DNA from: CALGFH01 sp036003705
Lineage (GTDB): Bacteria > Actinomycetota > CALGFH01
Direction of reading: 5' to 3'
Assembly (NCBI GenBank): GCA_036003705.1
Contig: DASYSE010000132.1
Location: forward strand, 1 to 9,639
Length of the DNA: 9,639 nucleotides
The translations under genes and the position numbers were made by a program. This document shows, in pieces, positions 1-5,782 of the stretch; within the stretch, counting starts at the first letter, position 1, and each line of letters begins with the position of its first letter. A model generated the notes under the pieces. That model was not told where the DNA came from. It saw only the letters and a list, made by a program, of their open reading frames with translations, and ran no database searches.

Positions 1-107
1 CCGACCGCCACCCTGACCCCGCGTTCGGCGAGCCGGGTGCTGATCGCCAGCCCGATCCCCCGCGCGCCGCCGGTAACAAGCGCCACCTGCCCTTCCATGC
101 TAGCCAT
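1..107 (-). CDS. Short-chain dehydrogenase/reductase, N-terminal fragment (truncated by window edge)
   Basis: Reading the minus strand from an ATG at 107 gives about 35 residues. They begin MASMEGQVALVTGGARGIG, the classic first beta strand and glycine-rich TGGxxGIG nucleotide-binding motif of NAD(P)-dependent short-chain dehydrogenases. The rest of the protein lies beyond the left edge. I chose the start at 107 rather than the second ATG at 98 because a GGGAGG-like ribosome binding site (complement of about 114-119) sits six bases upstream of 107. The gene lies 27 bases downstream of the GntR regulator on the same strand, so the two are probably co-transcribed. SDR enzymes oxidise or reduce alcohols, sugars and polyols. 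A cyclitol or sugar-alcohol substrate would fit the locus, but that is inferred from context only. It is not recognisable as iolG, which belongs to the unrelated GFO/IDH/MocA family. Confidence 0.85.
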   Translation of the reverse strand, partial: MASMEGQVALVTGGARGIGLAISTRLAERGVRVAV

Positions 108-134
108 CCAAGGCCTCCCTTCCTGCTGCGGGAC

Positions 135-923
135 CTACCGCGTCACAAGGACGATCTCGAACGAGTACAAGGATGCCCGGTAGATGTGGTCCGCAAGCTC
201 CACCGGCTGCCCCGATTCGTTGTAGGCGGTGCGCTGCATGGTCAACAGGGGCTCGCCCTTGCGGGCGTGGAGCAGCCTTGCCTCGGGGGCGGTGGCCGCC
301 CTGGCGCCGATGGTCTGGGAGGCCAGGTGCAGCCCGACGCCAGCGGCCCGCATCAGCTGGTACAGCCCGGTCCGTTCCAGCCGCTCGGCGTCCAGGTCCA
401 CCAGGCCGACGGGCAGCCAGTTGCGCATGATCGCCAGCGGCTCGCCGTCGGCGTAGCGCAGCCGCTCCAGGGACACCACCTCGACGCGGTCGTCCAGCCC
501 GAGCGCATGGGCCACGGCGTCGGTCGCCGGCACCGTGGCGATCGAAAGCACCTTGGTCCGCGGGTTCTTGCGGCTGGTCGCCAGGTCGTCGTAGAGGCTC
601 GACAGCTCCATCGGCCGCCGCACCTTCGGGTGCACCACCTGGGTGCCGACGGCCCGCCTGCGGACCAGGTAGCCGCGGTCGACCAGGTACTCGATGGCCC
701 GGCGCAGCGTCGGACGCGACACCCCCAGCTGGCCTGCAAGGGCCAGCTCGCCGTCCAGCCGGCTGCCGGGCGGCAGCGCACCGGACTCGATGGCGTACTC
801 CAGCTGTTGAGCGACCTGGTAGTACATGGGCACAGGGCTGGCGCGATCGACGACGATCGACGCCGGAGAGAACGTCATGCTCTCAGCCCCCGTGGTGCTG
901 CCCGTCGCTGCAAACATTGTCAT
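135..923 (-). CDS. GntR-family transcriptional regulator, HutC/UTRA type (probable iol repressor)
   Basis: This 262-residue protein has the two-part structure of HutC-subfamily GntR regulators. Residues about 30-98 form the winged helix-turn-helix (PVPMYYQVAQQLEYAI, then LGVSRPTLRRAIEYL as the recognition region, ending in VGTQVV). Residues about 105-258 form a UTRA effector-binding domain, with the typical SLERLRYADGEPLAI strand, GLYQLM and a late AYNESGQPVELADHIYRA segment. UTRA domains usually bind a sugar or other small metabolite that releases the protein from DNA. It is transcribed divergently from iolC, so it most likely represses the inositol genes. C. glutamicum IolR is also GntR-type, but equivalence is inferred here. 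The start is uncertain: the ATG at 923 has no clear ribosome binding site, while the ATG at 878 (residue 16) has a weak GGGGG upstream and would still leave the whole DNA-binding domain intact. Confidence 0.9.
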   Translation of the reverse strand: MTMFAATGSTTGAESMTFSPASIVVDRASPVPMYYQVAQQLEYAIESGALPPGSRLDGELALAGQLGVSRPTLRRAIEYLVDRGYLVRRRAVGTQVVHPKVRRPMELSSLYDDLATSRKNPRTKVLSIATVPATDAVAHALGLDDRVEVVSLERLRYADGEPLAIMRNWLPVGLVDLDAERLERTGLYQLMRAAGVGLHLASQTIGARAATAPEARLLHARKGEPLLTMQRTAYNESGQPVELADHIYRASLYSFEIVLVTR

Positions 924-940
924 AAAGTCAGGACAAAGGG

Positions 941-978
941 TTGACAGCAGATTTGTTGAGTAGTAGTTACCGTATTGT
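941..978 (+). promoter_or_regulatory. Candidate promoter for the iol operon (plus strand)
   Basis: The intergenic region is much richer in A and T than the rest of the window. It contains a perfect TTGACA at 941-946; 17 bases later comes TAGTTA (964-969), a poor -10 match. A better -10 (TATTGT, 973-978) lies further right, but its distance from TTGACA (26 bases) is too long for a standard pair, so it would have to work with a weak or absent -35. Either choice puts the transcription start near 976-985 and gives an 80-90 base leader before iolC. Which -10 is used cannot be decided from sequence. Confidence 0.45.
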
Positions 979-981
979 AAC
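966..981. repeat. GTTAC-N6-GTAAC inverted repeat over the divergent promoters
   Basis: Two perfect 5-base arms, GTTAC (966-970) and GTAAC (977-981), are separated by six bases. The centre falls on the overlapping -10 candidates of both strands. Its position and symmetry suggest a binding site for a dimeric regulator, either the adjacent GntR protein or a second factor. The arms are short, so chance occurrence is possible, although this is one of few AT-containing palindromes in a very GC-rich window. Confidence 0.35.
974..979 (-). promoter_or_regulatory. Candidate -10 box for the GntR-SDR transcript (minus strand)
   Basis: On the minus strand this hexamer reads TACAAT, one mismatch from the TATAAT consensus. 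Transcription would start near 967, leaving a leader of about 44 bases before the ATG at 923. No good -35 is visible at the expected distance (about 997-1002 is GC-rich). The hexamer overlaps the plus-strand TATTGT almost completely, so the two promoters would be back to back and could not be occupied at the same time. Confidence 0.4.
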
Positions 982-988
982 CATCGCT

Positions 989-996
989 GTCTAGAC
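989..996. promoter_or_regulatory. GTCTAGAC palindrome, candidate operator for the GntR/HutC regulator
   Basis: The sequence is the perfect palindrome GTCTAGAC. It fits the GTnTAnAC core known for HutC-subfamily GntR regulators and is identical to the centre of the DasR-type operator. It lies just downstream of the plus-strand -10 candidate, at or just after the likely iol transcription start, and upstream of the minus-strand -10. A bound repressor here would be well placed to block iol transcription and could also affect its own gene. The flanking bases do not extend the palindrome. The assignment rests on motif match and position, not on known binding. Confidence 0.5.
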
Positions 997-1065
997 CCCG
1001 GCCGATCCAGCCAAGCTCCCCACCCATCTCCGCAGCCCCTTCAGCAGCATGGTGGGAGGTTCGCC

Positions 1066-2049
1066 ATGGACGTGGCGTCCATGCCCGGCGACCGCACGGA
1101 GGCCTTCGACGTCCTGACCATGGGACGGATCGGGGTCGACGTCTACCCCCTCCAGGTCGGGGTCTCGCTGCGCGAGGTCACCAGCTTCGGCAAGTACCTG
1201 GGCGGCAGCCCGACCAACGTGGCCGTCGCCGCGGCCCGTTACGGCCGGCGCAGCGCGGTCATCACCCGCACCGGCCAGGACCCGTTCGGCGAGTACCTGC
1301 ACGACGCCCTGCGCGGCTTCGGGGTCGACGACCGCTACGTGACCGCCGTGGCGGGTCTGCCGACCCCGGTGACCTTCTGCGAGATCTTCCCGCCCGACAA
1401 CTTCCCGCTCTACTTCTACCGGTGTCCCAAGGCGCCAGATCTCGAGATCCGCTCCACCGAGCTCGACCTGGAGGCGATCCGGTCGGCCAGGGTGTTCTGG
1501 GTGACGGTCACCGGGCTGTCCCAGGAGCCCAGCCGCAGCGCCACCCTCCGGGCCCTGGAGGCAAGGGCCAGGTCGGGCATCACCATCCTCGACCTGGACT
1601 ACCGGCCGATGTTCTGGCCGTCCAGGGAGGAGGCCCGGCCCTGGGTGCAGCGGGCGCTCGACCACGTCACGGTCGCGGTCGGCAACCTCGACGAGTGCGA
1701 CACCGCCGTCGGGGAGCGCGAGCCGCACGCCGCCGCCCGGGCGCTGCGCGACCGCGGGGTCGAGGTCGTGGTGGTCAAGCAGGGCCCCAAGGGCGTGCTG
1801 GCCGCCGACGGCACCACCACGGTCGAGGTCCGGCCGGTGCCGGTGGAGGTGGTCAACGGCCTTGGCGCCGGCGACGCGTTCGGGGGGGCGCTGTGCCACG
1901 GACTGCTCGCCGGCTGGGAGCTGGAGCGGCTGATGCGGTTCTGCAACGCCGCCGGGGCGCTGGTGGCCTCCCGGCTGGCCTGCGCCGATGCCATGCCCGA
2001 CGCCGCCGAGGTGGAGGCGATGCTCGAGGAGGCCGTCAATGCTCGATGA
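1066..2049 (+). CDS. iolC: 5-dehydro-2-deoxygluconokinase (IolC)
   Basis: The enzyme is a cytoplasmic PfkB/ribokinase-family sugar kinase that phosphorylates 5-dehydro-2-deoxy-D-gluconate with ATP during inositol breakdown. The 327-residue protein carries the N-terminal PfkB signature region GGSPTNVAVAAARYG (residues 46-60), which binds sugar. Near the C terminus it has VNGLGAGDAFGGAL (263-276), in which Asp270 is the expected catalytic base and the preceding glycines form the anion hole. The segment VKQGPKGVL (237-245) is the usual strand before the ATP site. The length matches a kinase-only IolC: the C-terminal DUF2090 domain found fused to IolC in some proteobacteria is absent. The start at 1066 follows a GGGAGG ribosome binding site (1054-1059) at six bases. 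It is the first gene of the plus-strand operon. Assignment to IolC over other PfkB kinases rests on the conserved N-terminal region and on the neighbouring iolB, iolD and iolA. Confidence 0.93.
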   Translation: MDVASMPGDRTEAFDVLTMGRIGVDVYPLQVGVSLREVTSFGKYLGGSPTNVAVAAARYGRRSAVITRTGQDPFGEYLHDALRGFGVDDRYVTAVAGLPTPVTFCEIFPPDNFPLYFYRCPKAPDLEIRSTELDLEAIRSARVFWVTVTGLSQEPSRSATLRALEARARSGITILDLDYRPMFWPSREEARPWVQRALDHVTVAVGNLDECDTAVGEREPHAAARALRDRGVEVVVVKQGPKGVLAADGTTTVEVRPVPVEVVNGLGAGDAFGGALCHGLLAGWELERLMRFCNAAGALVASRLACADAMPDAAEVEAMLEEAVNAR

Positions 2050-2929
2050 GCGGCACCGAACCATCATTGAGGCCCGGACGCGGCGCCCGGAGGCGATCGC
2101 CGAGGCTGCGACCCGCCGCGTCCGCCCGACCTCCCTGTTCAACGAGCACGACCGGCTCATGATGATCGCCGCCGACCACCCGGCCCGCGGCGCCCTGCGG
2201 GCCGGCGAGCGGGCCCTGGCCATGGCCGACCGGGCCGAGCTGCTGGACCGGCTCTGCCTGGCCCTGTCCCGCCCCGGCGTCAACGGCGTCCTCGGCACCC
2301 CCGACATCCTCGAAGATCTGCTGCTGCTGGGGGCGCTGGACGGCAAGGTGGTGGTCGGGTCCATGAACCGGGGCGGCCTTGCCGGGACCGTGTTCGAGAT
2401 CGACGACCGCTTCACCGCCTACGACGCGGCCAGCCTGGCCGCGACCGGCTTCGAGGGCGGCAAGATGCTGCTGCGCATCGACCCCGACGACCCCAGCACC
2501 GTCGTCACCGTGGAAGCCTGCGGGCGGGCGGTGAGCGAGCTCGCCGGGCGGCGGCTGATCGCCATGGTCGAGCCGTTCATCTCCCACCGGGTCGACGGGC
2601 GGGTCCGCATCGACCTGGGCGCCGAGGCGACCATCCGGGCCATGACCGTCGCCGCCGGCATCGGCAACACCTCCGCCTACACCTGGCTCAAGGTCCCGGT
2701 GGTCGAGGACATGGAGCGGGTCATGGCGGCCACCACCCTGCCGGCGCTGCTGCTCGGCGGCGAGGTGAGCAGCGCCCCGGACGCGGCCTTCGAGAGCTGG
2801 CGCAAGGCCCTCAAGCTCCCCACCGTCCAGGGCCTGGTCATCGGCCGGTCCCTGCTGTACCCGCCGGGCGACGACGTGGCCGCGGCGGTCGACATGGCGG
2901 TGGGCCTGCTCCAGGAGGGAAGCGGGTGA
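2039..2929 (+). CDS. Cgl0159-family (beta/alpha)8 protein, probable class I aldolase for the IolJ step
   Basis: The 296-residue protein resembles the DeoC/LacD/FbaB-like aldolase fold, as in the Cgl0159 family found in actinobacterial iol clusters. Features expected of the barrel are MIAADHPARG (42-51, Asp46-His47), GGKMLLRID (140-148), AMVEPF (175-180), WLKVPVV with Lys218 as the likely Schiff-base lysine at the end of strand 6, LLLGGE (237-242), and GLVIGRSLLYPP (265-276), a typical phosphate-binding end with Arg270. The probable reaction is cleavage of 6-phospho-5-dehydro-2-deoxygluconate to dihydroxyacetone phosphate and malonate semialdehyde; this function is inferred. The ATG at 2039 is preceded by a perfect AGGAGG (2027-2032) at six bases and overlaps the end of iolC by 11 bases in another frame, implying translational coupling. 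An in-frame ATG at 1988 would add 17 residues of iolC-overlapping, arginine-rich sequence and is unlikely. Confidence 0.82.
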   Translation: MLDERHRTIIEARTRRPEAIAEAATRRVRPTSLFNEHDRLMMIAADHPARGALRAGERALAMADRAELLDRLCLALSRPGVNGVLGTPDILEDLLLLGALDGKVVVGSMNRGGLAGTVFEIDDRFTAYDAASLAATGFEGGKMLLRIDPDDPSTVVTVEACGRAVSELAGRRLIAMVEPFISHRVDGRVRIDLGAEATIRAMTVAAGIGNTSAYTWLKVPVVEDMERVMAATTLPALLLGGEVSSAPDAAFESWRKALKLPTVQGLVIGRSLLYPPGDDVAAAVDMAVGLLQEGSG

Positions 2930-2969
2930 GCTCCGGAGGGGTCTGGGCAACCCCCGGGGGGGTGCCGCA

Positions 2970-3893
2970 ATGAACGGGACCAAGCTCCACCTGCGGCGGG
3001 GCACACAGCGCGAGGGTGCCTTCTCGCTGGTGGTAACGCCCGAGCAGGCGGGCTGGGCGTACAGCGGCCTGCGCGTCCTGGAGCTCGACCCCGGCGCCTC
3101 CCACACCCTCCAGAGCGGCGCCGAGGAACTGCTCGTGCTCCCGCTGGCCGGGGGCTGCCTGGTCGAATGCGAGTCGCGGCGGTTCGAGCTGGCCGGCCGC
3201 GACGGCGTGTTCACCGGCGTCAGCGACTTCGCCTACGTCCCTCGGGACGCTGAGGCCCGCATATCCAGCGCCGCCGGTGGCCGGTTCGCCCTACCGTCGG
3301 CGCTGGCAACCTCCCGCCTTGACCCGGCCTACGGGCCGGCCGCGGCGGTCCCGGTCGAGCTGCGCGGCGCCGGCCCGGCCAGCCGGCAGGTCAACAACTT
3401 CTGCGCCCCGACATCGTTCCCGGCCGACAAGCTGATCGCCGTCGAGGTCCTGACCCCCGGCGGCAACTGGTCCTCCTACCCGCCGCACAAGCACGACGAG
3501 GAGCGCCAGGACGAGGTGGCCCTCGAGGGGATCTACTACTTCGAGATCGGGGGGTCCGACGGCCTCGGCTACCAGCGGGTCTACAGCTCCGGGCCAGATC
3601 GGCAGATCGACGTGTACGCCGAGGTGCGCAGCGGCGACGTGGTGCTCGTCCCCTACGGCTACCACGGACCCTCGATGGCCGCCCCCGGCTACGACCTGTA
3701 CTACCTCAACGTGATGGCCGGCCCGGGCGCCGAGCGGGTGTGGCGCTTCTGCGACGACCCGGCCCACGCCTGGATCCGCGGGAGCTGGGCCGGCCAGGCC
3801 GTCGACCCCCGCCTGCCCATGACCGGAGCGGGACGGGGGCGGGCGGGCGCACCAGCGGCGGGGCATGAGGGAGAGGAGCGCCGATACTCATGA
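2970..3893 (+). CDS. iolB: 5-deoxy-glucuronate isomerase (IolB)
   Basis: IolB isomerises 5-deoxy-D-glucuronate to 5-dehydro-2-deoxy-D-gluconate, the substrate of IolC. It is a cytoplasmic bicupin metalloenzyme. The C-terminal cupin is clear: NWSSYPPHKHDEE (166-178) gives His173 and His175, LEGIYYFEI (185-193) gives Glu186, and VPYGYHGPSMAAPGYD (227-242) gives His232, together the expected metal ligands. YYLNVMAGPG (244-253) and a Trp-rich WRFCDDPAHAW segment follow, as in the family. The first cupin half (about 20-120) is more divergent, as is usual. Residues about 285-307 form a Gly/Ala/Arg-rich tail not needed by the fold. The start at 2970 has only a run of G (2956-2962) as ribosome binding site, seven bases upstream. 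The stop codon overlaps the iolD start in an ATGA arrangement. Length is slightly above the usual 270-300. Confidence 0.94.
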   Translation: MNGTKLHLRRGTQREGAFSLVVTPEQAGWAYSGLRVLELDPGASHTLQSGAEELLVLPLAGGCLVECESRRFELAGRDGVFTGVSDFAYVPRDAEARISSAAGGRFALPSALATSRLDPAYGPAAAVPVELRGAGPASRQVNNFCAPTSFPADKLIAVEVLTPGGNWSSYPPHKHDEERQDEVALEGIYYFEIGGSDGLGYQRVYSSGPDRQIDVYAEVRSGDVVLVPYGYHGPSMAAPGYDLYYLNVMAGPGAERVWRFCDDPAHAWIRGSWAGQAVDPRLPMTGAGRGRAGAPAAGHEGEERRYS

Positions 3894-5755
3894 GTGGTCG
3901 AACGCGGCGGCTGACCATGGCCCAGGCCCTGGTCGAGTTCCTGGCCAACCAGCACTCCGAACGGGACGGGCGGGAGCAGCGCCTGTTCGCCGGCTGCTTC
4001 GGCATCTTCGGCCACGGCAACGTCGCCGGCATGGGGCAGGCCCTACGCCAGTACGCCGACCGGCTGCCCTACCACATGGCCCGCAACGAGCAGGGCATGG
4101 TCCACATCGCCTCCGGCTACGCCAAGCACCGTAACCGCCTGGCCACCTTCGCCTGCACCAGCTCGATCGGGCCGGGGGCGACCAACATGGTCACCGGGGC
4201 GGCCACGGCCACCGTCAACCGCCTGCCCGTGCTGCTGCTGCCGGGTGACAGCTTCGCCTCCAGGGTCGCCCCGCCGGTGCTCCAGCAGCAGGAGTCGTCG
4301 GGTGGGCCGGACGTCAGCGCCAACGACGCCTTCCGGCCGGTGTCGCGCTACTGGGACCGGATCAACCGGCCCGACCAGCTCCCCGGCTCGCTGCTGGAGG
4401 CCATGCGGGTCCTGACCGACCCGGCCGAGACCGGCGCGGTCACCCTGGCCCTGCCCCAGGACGTCCAGACCGAGGCCTTCGACTACCCCGAGGAGCTGTT
4501 CGCGCGGCGCGTCTGGCACGTCGCCAGGCCGGTGCCGGAGCCGGCGATGCTTGCCAGGGCGCTCGAGGTGCTGCGCGGCGCCAGCAGGCCGCTGATCGTC
4601 GCGGGCGGCGGGGTCATCTACTCCGAGGCCACCAACGCCCTGTTGGCCCTGGTCGAGGCGACCGGTATCCCGGTGGCCGAGACCTATGCCGGCAAGGGCT
4701 CGATGCCCTACGACCACCCATCGGCCCTCGGTGCCATCGGCGTGACCGGGACCGATGGGGCCAACGCGATGGCCCGCGAGGCCGACCTGGTGGTCGGGGT
4801 CGGCACCCGCTGGGCCGACTTCGCCACCGCCTCGCACAGCATCTTCACCAACCCCGAGGTCCGGTTCGTCAACCTCAACGTCGCTCCGGTGGATGCGTTC
4901 AAGCACGCCGCCACCCCGCTGGTCGCCGACGCCAGGGAGGCGCTGGCGGCGCTGGCCGAGGCGCTGGCCGGCTGGCGGGCCGACGAGGACTGGCGACGGG
5001 CGGCGGCCGGGCACAACCGGGACTGGAACGAGCAGGTCGAGCGCGTCTATCGCGCCGGGCACGGGCCGCTGCCCAGCCAGGGCGAGGTCATCGGCGCCGT
5101 CAACGACGCCGCCGAGCCCCGCGACGTGGTCGTCTGCGCCGCCGGGAGCATGCCCGCCGACCTGCACAAGCTGTGGCGCACCCGCGACCCCAAGGGCTTC
5201 CACCTGGAGTACGGCAACTCCTGCATGGGCTACGAGATCCCCGGCGCGATCGGGATCAGGATGGCCGACCCGGACCGCGAGGTGTTCGCCATGGTCGGCG
5301 ACGCCGGCTACCTGATGAACCCCGGCGAGCTGGTCACGGCCGTGGCCGAGCGGGTCAAGATCATCGTGGTCCTGGTCCAGAACCACGGCTACGCATCCAT
5401 CGGGTCGCTGTCGGAGGCATCGGGCAACGGCCGCTTCGGCACCAACTTCCGCTACCGCGAGGCCGATGGACGCGACGGCGACCTCCTTCCCGTTGACCTG
5501 GCCGCCAACGCGGCCAGCCTCGGGGCCAAGGTGCTGACCGCCAAGTCCATCGCCGAGCTCACCGACGCCCTGAAGAAGGCCAGGGACGCCGACCGGACCG
5601 TCGTCGTCCACGTCGAGACCGACCCGGCCGAGTACGTGACCATCGGCGGCGCCTGGTGGGACGTTGCGGTGGCCGAGGTCTCCACCTCCGAGTCCGTGCA
5701 GCAGGCACGGGCCGACTACGAGCGCAGCAAGCGGGACCAGCGGCTCTACCTGTGA
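3890..5755 (+). CDS. iolD: 3D-(3,5/4)-trihydroxycyclohexane-1,2-dione acylhydrolase (IolD), ThDP-dependent
   Basis: IolD opens the cyclohexane-dione ring to 5-deoxy-D-glucuronate using thiamine diphosphate. The 621-residue protein has all three domains of the acetolactate-synthase-like fold. The N-terminal pyrimidine-binding domain includes GIFGHGNVAGMGQAL (38-52), typical of IolD, and ARNEQGMVHIASGYAK with Glu67 as the conserved cofactor-activating glutamate. A central domain follows, around VAGGGVIYSEATNALL. The C-terminal pyrophosphate domain has VGDAGYLMNPGELV with Gly470-Asp471 and, 25 residues after Ala472, Asn498 in VQNHGYASIG, the magnesium-ThDP motif. The third motif residue is Ala rather than the usual Gly. 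The start overlaps the iolB stop by four bases (ATGA), and AGGAG at 3874-3878 is a somewhat distant ribosome binding site, so translation is probably coupled to iolB. Length agrees with the family (about 620-640). Confidence 0.95.
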   Translation: MSGRTRRLTMAQALVEFLANQHSERDGREQRLFAGCFGIFGHGNVAGMGQALRQYADRLPYHMARNEQGMVHIASGYAKHRNRLATFACTSSIGPGATNMVTGAATATVNRLPVLLLPGDSFASRVAPPVLQQQESSGGPDVSANDAFRPVSRYWDRINRPDQLPGSLLEAMRVLTDPAETGAVTLALPQDVQTEAFDYPEELFARRVWHVARPVPEPAMLARALEVLRGASRPLIVAGGGVIYSEATNALLALVEATGIPVAETYAGKGSMPYDHPSALGAIGVTGTDGANAMAREADLVVGVGTRWADFATASHSIFTNPEVRFVNLNVAPVDAFKHAATPLVADAREALAALAEALAGWRADEDWRRAAAGHNRDWNEQVERVYRAGHGPLPSQGEVIGAVNDAAEPRDVVVCAAGSMPADLHKLWRTRDPKGFHLEYGNSCMGYEIPGAIGIRMADPDREVFAMVGDAGYLMNPGELVTAVAERVKIIVVLVQNHGYASIGSLSEASGNGRFGTNFRYREADGRDGDLLPVDLAANAASLGAKVLTAKSIAELTDALKKARDADRTVVVHVETDPAEYVTIGGAWWDVAVAEVSTSESVQQARADYERSKRDQRLYL

Positions 5756-5782
5756 CGCGCCAACCTGGCGGGAGGACTGCCA

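Noticed and set aside
1988..2038. Earlier in-frame start of the aldolase-like gene
   Set aside because: The additional 17 residues are an Arg-rich out-of-frame reading of iolC, while ATG at 2039 has a perfect AGGAGG at ideal spacing.
2938..2954. GGGGT/ACCCC stem-loop in the gap before iolB
   Set aside because: Only five base pairs in a G- and C-run context; it cannot be distinguished from chance and there is no sign of a riboswitch or terminator.
991..3214. Two long minus-strand frames (474 and 392 codons) antisense to iolC and the aldolase-like gene
   Set aside because: Same GC-driven shadow pattern, with no ribosome binding site or recognisable domain. The plus-strand reading is strongly supported by family motifs.
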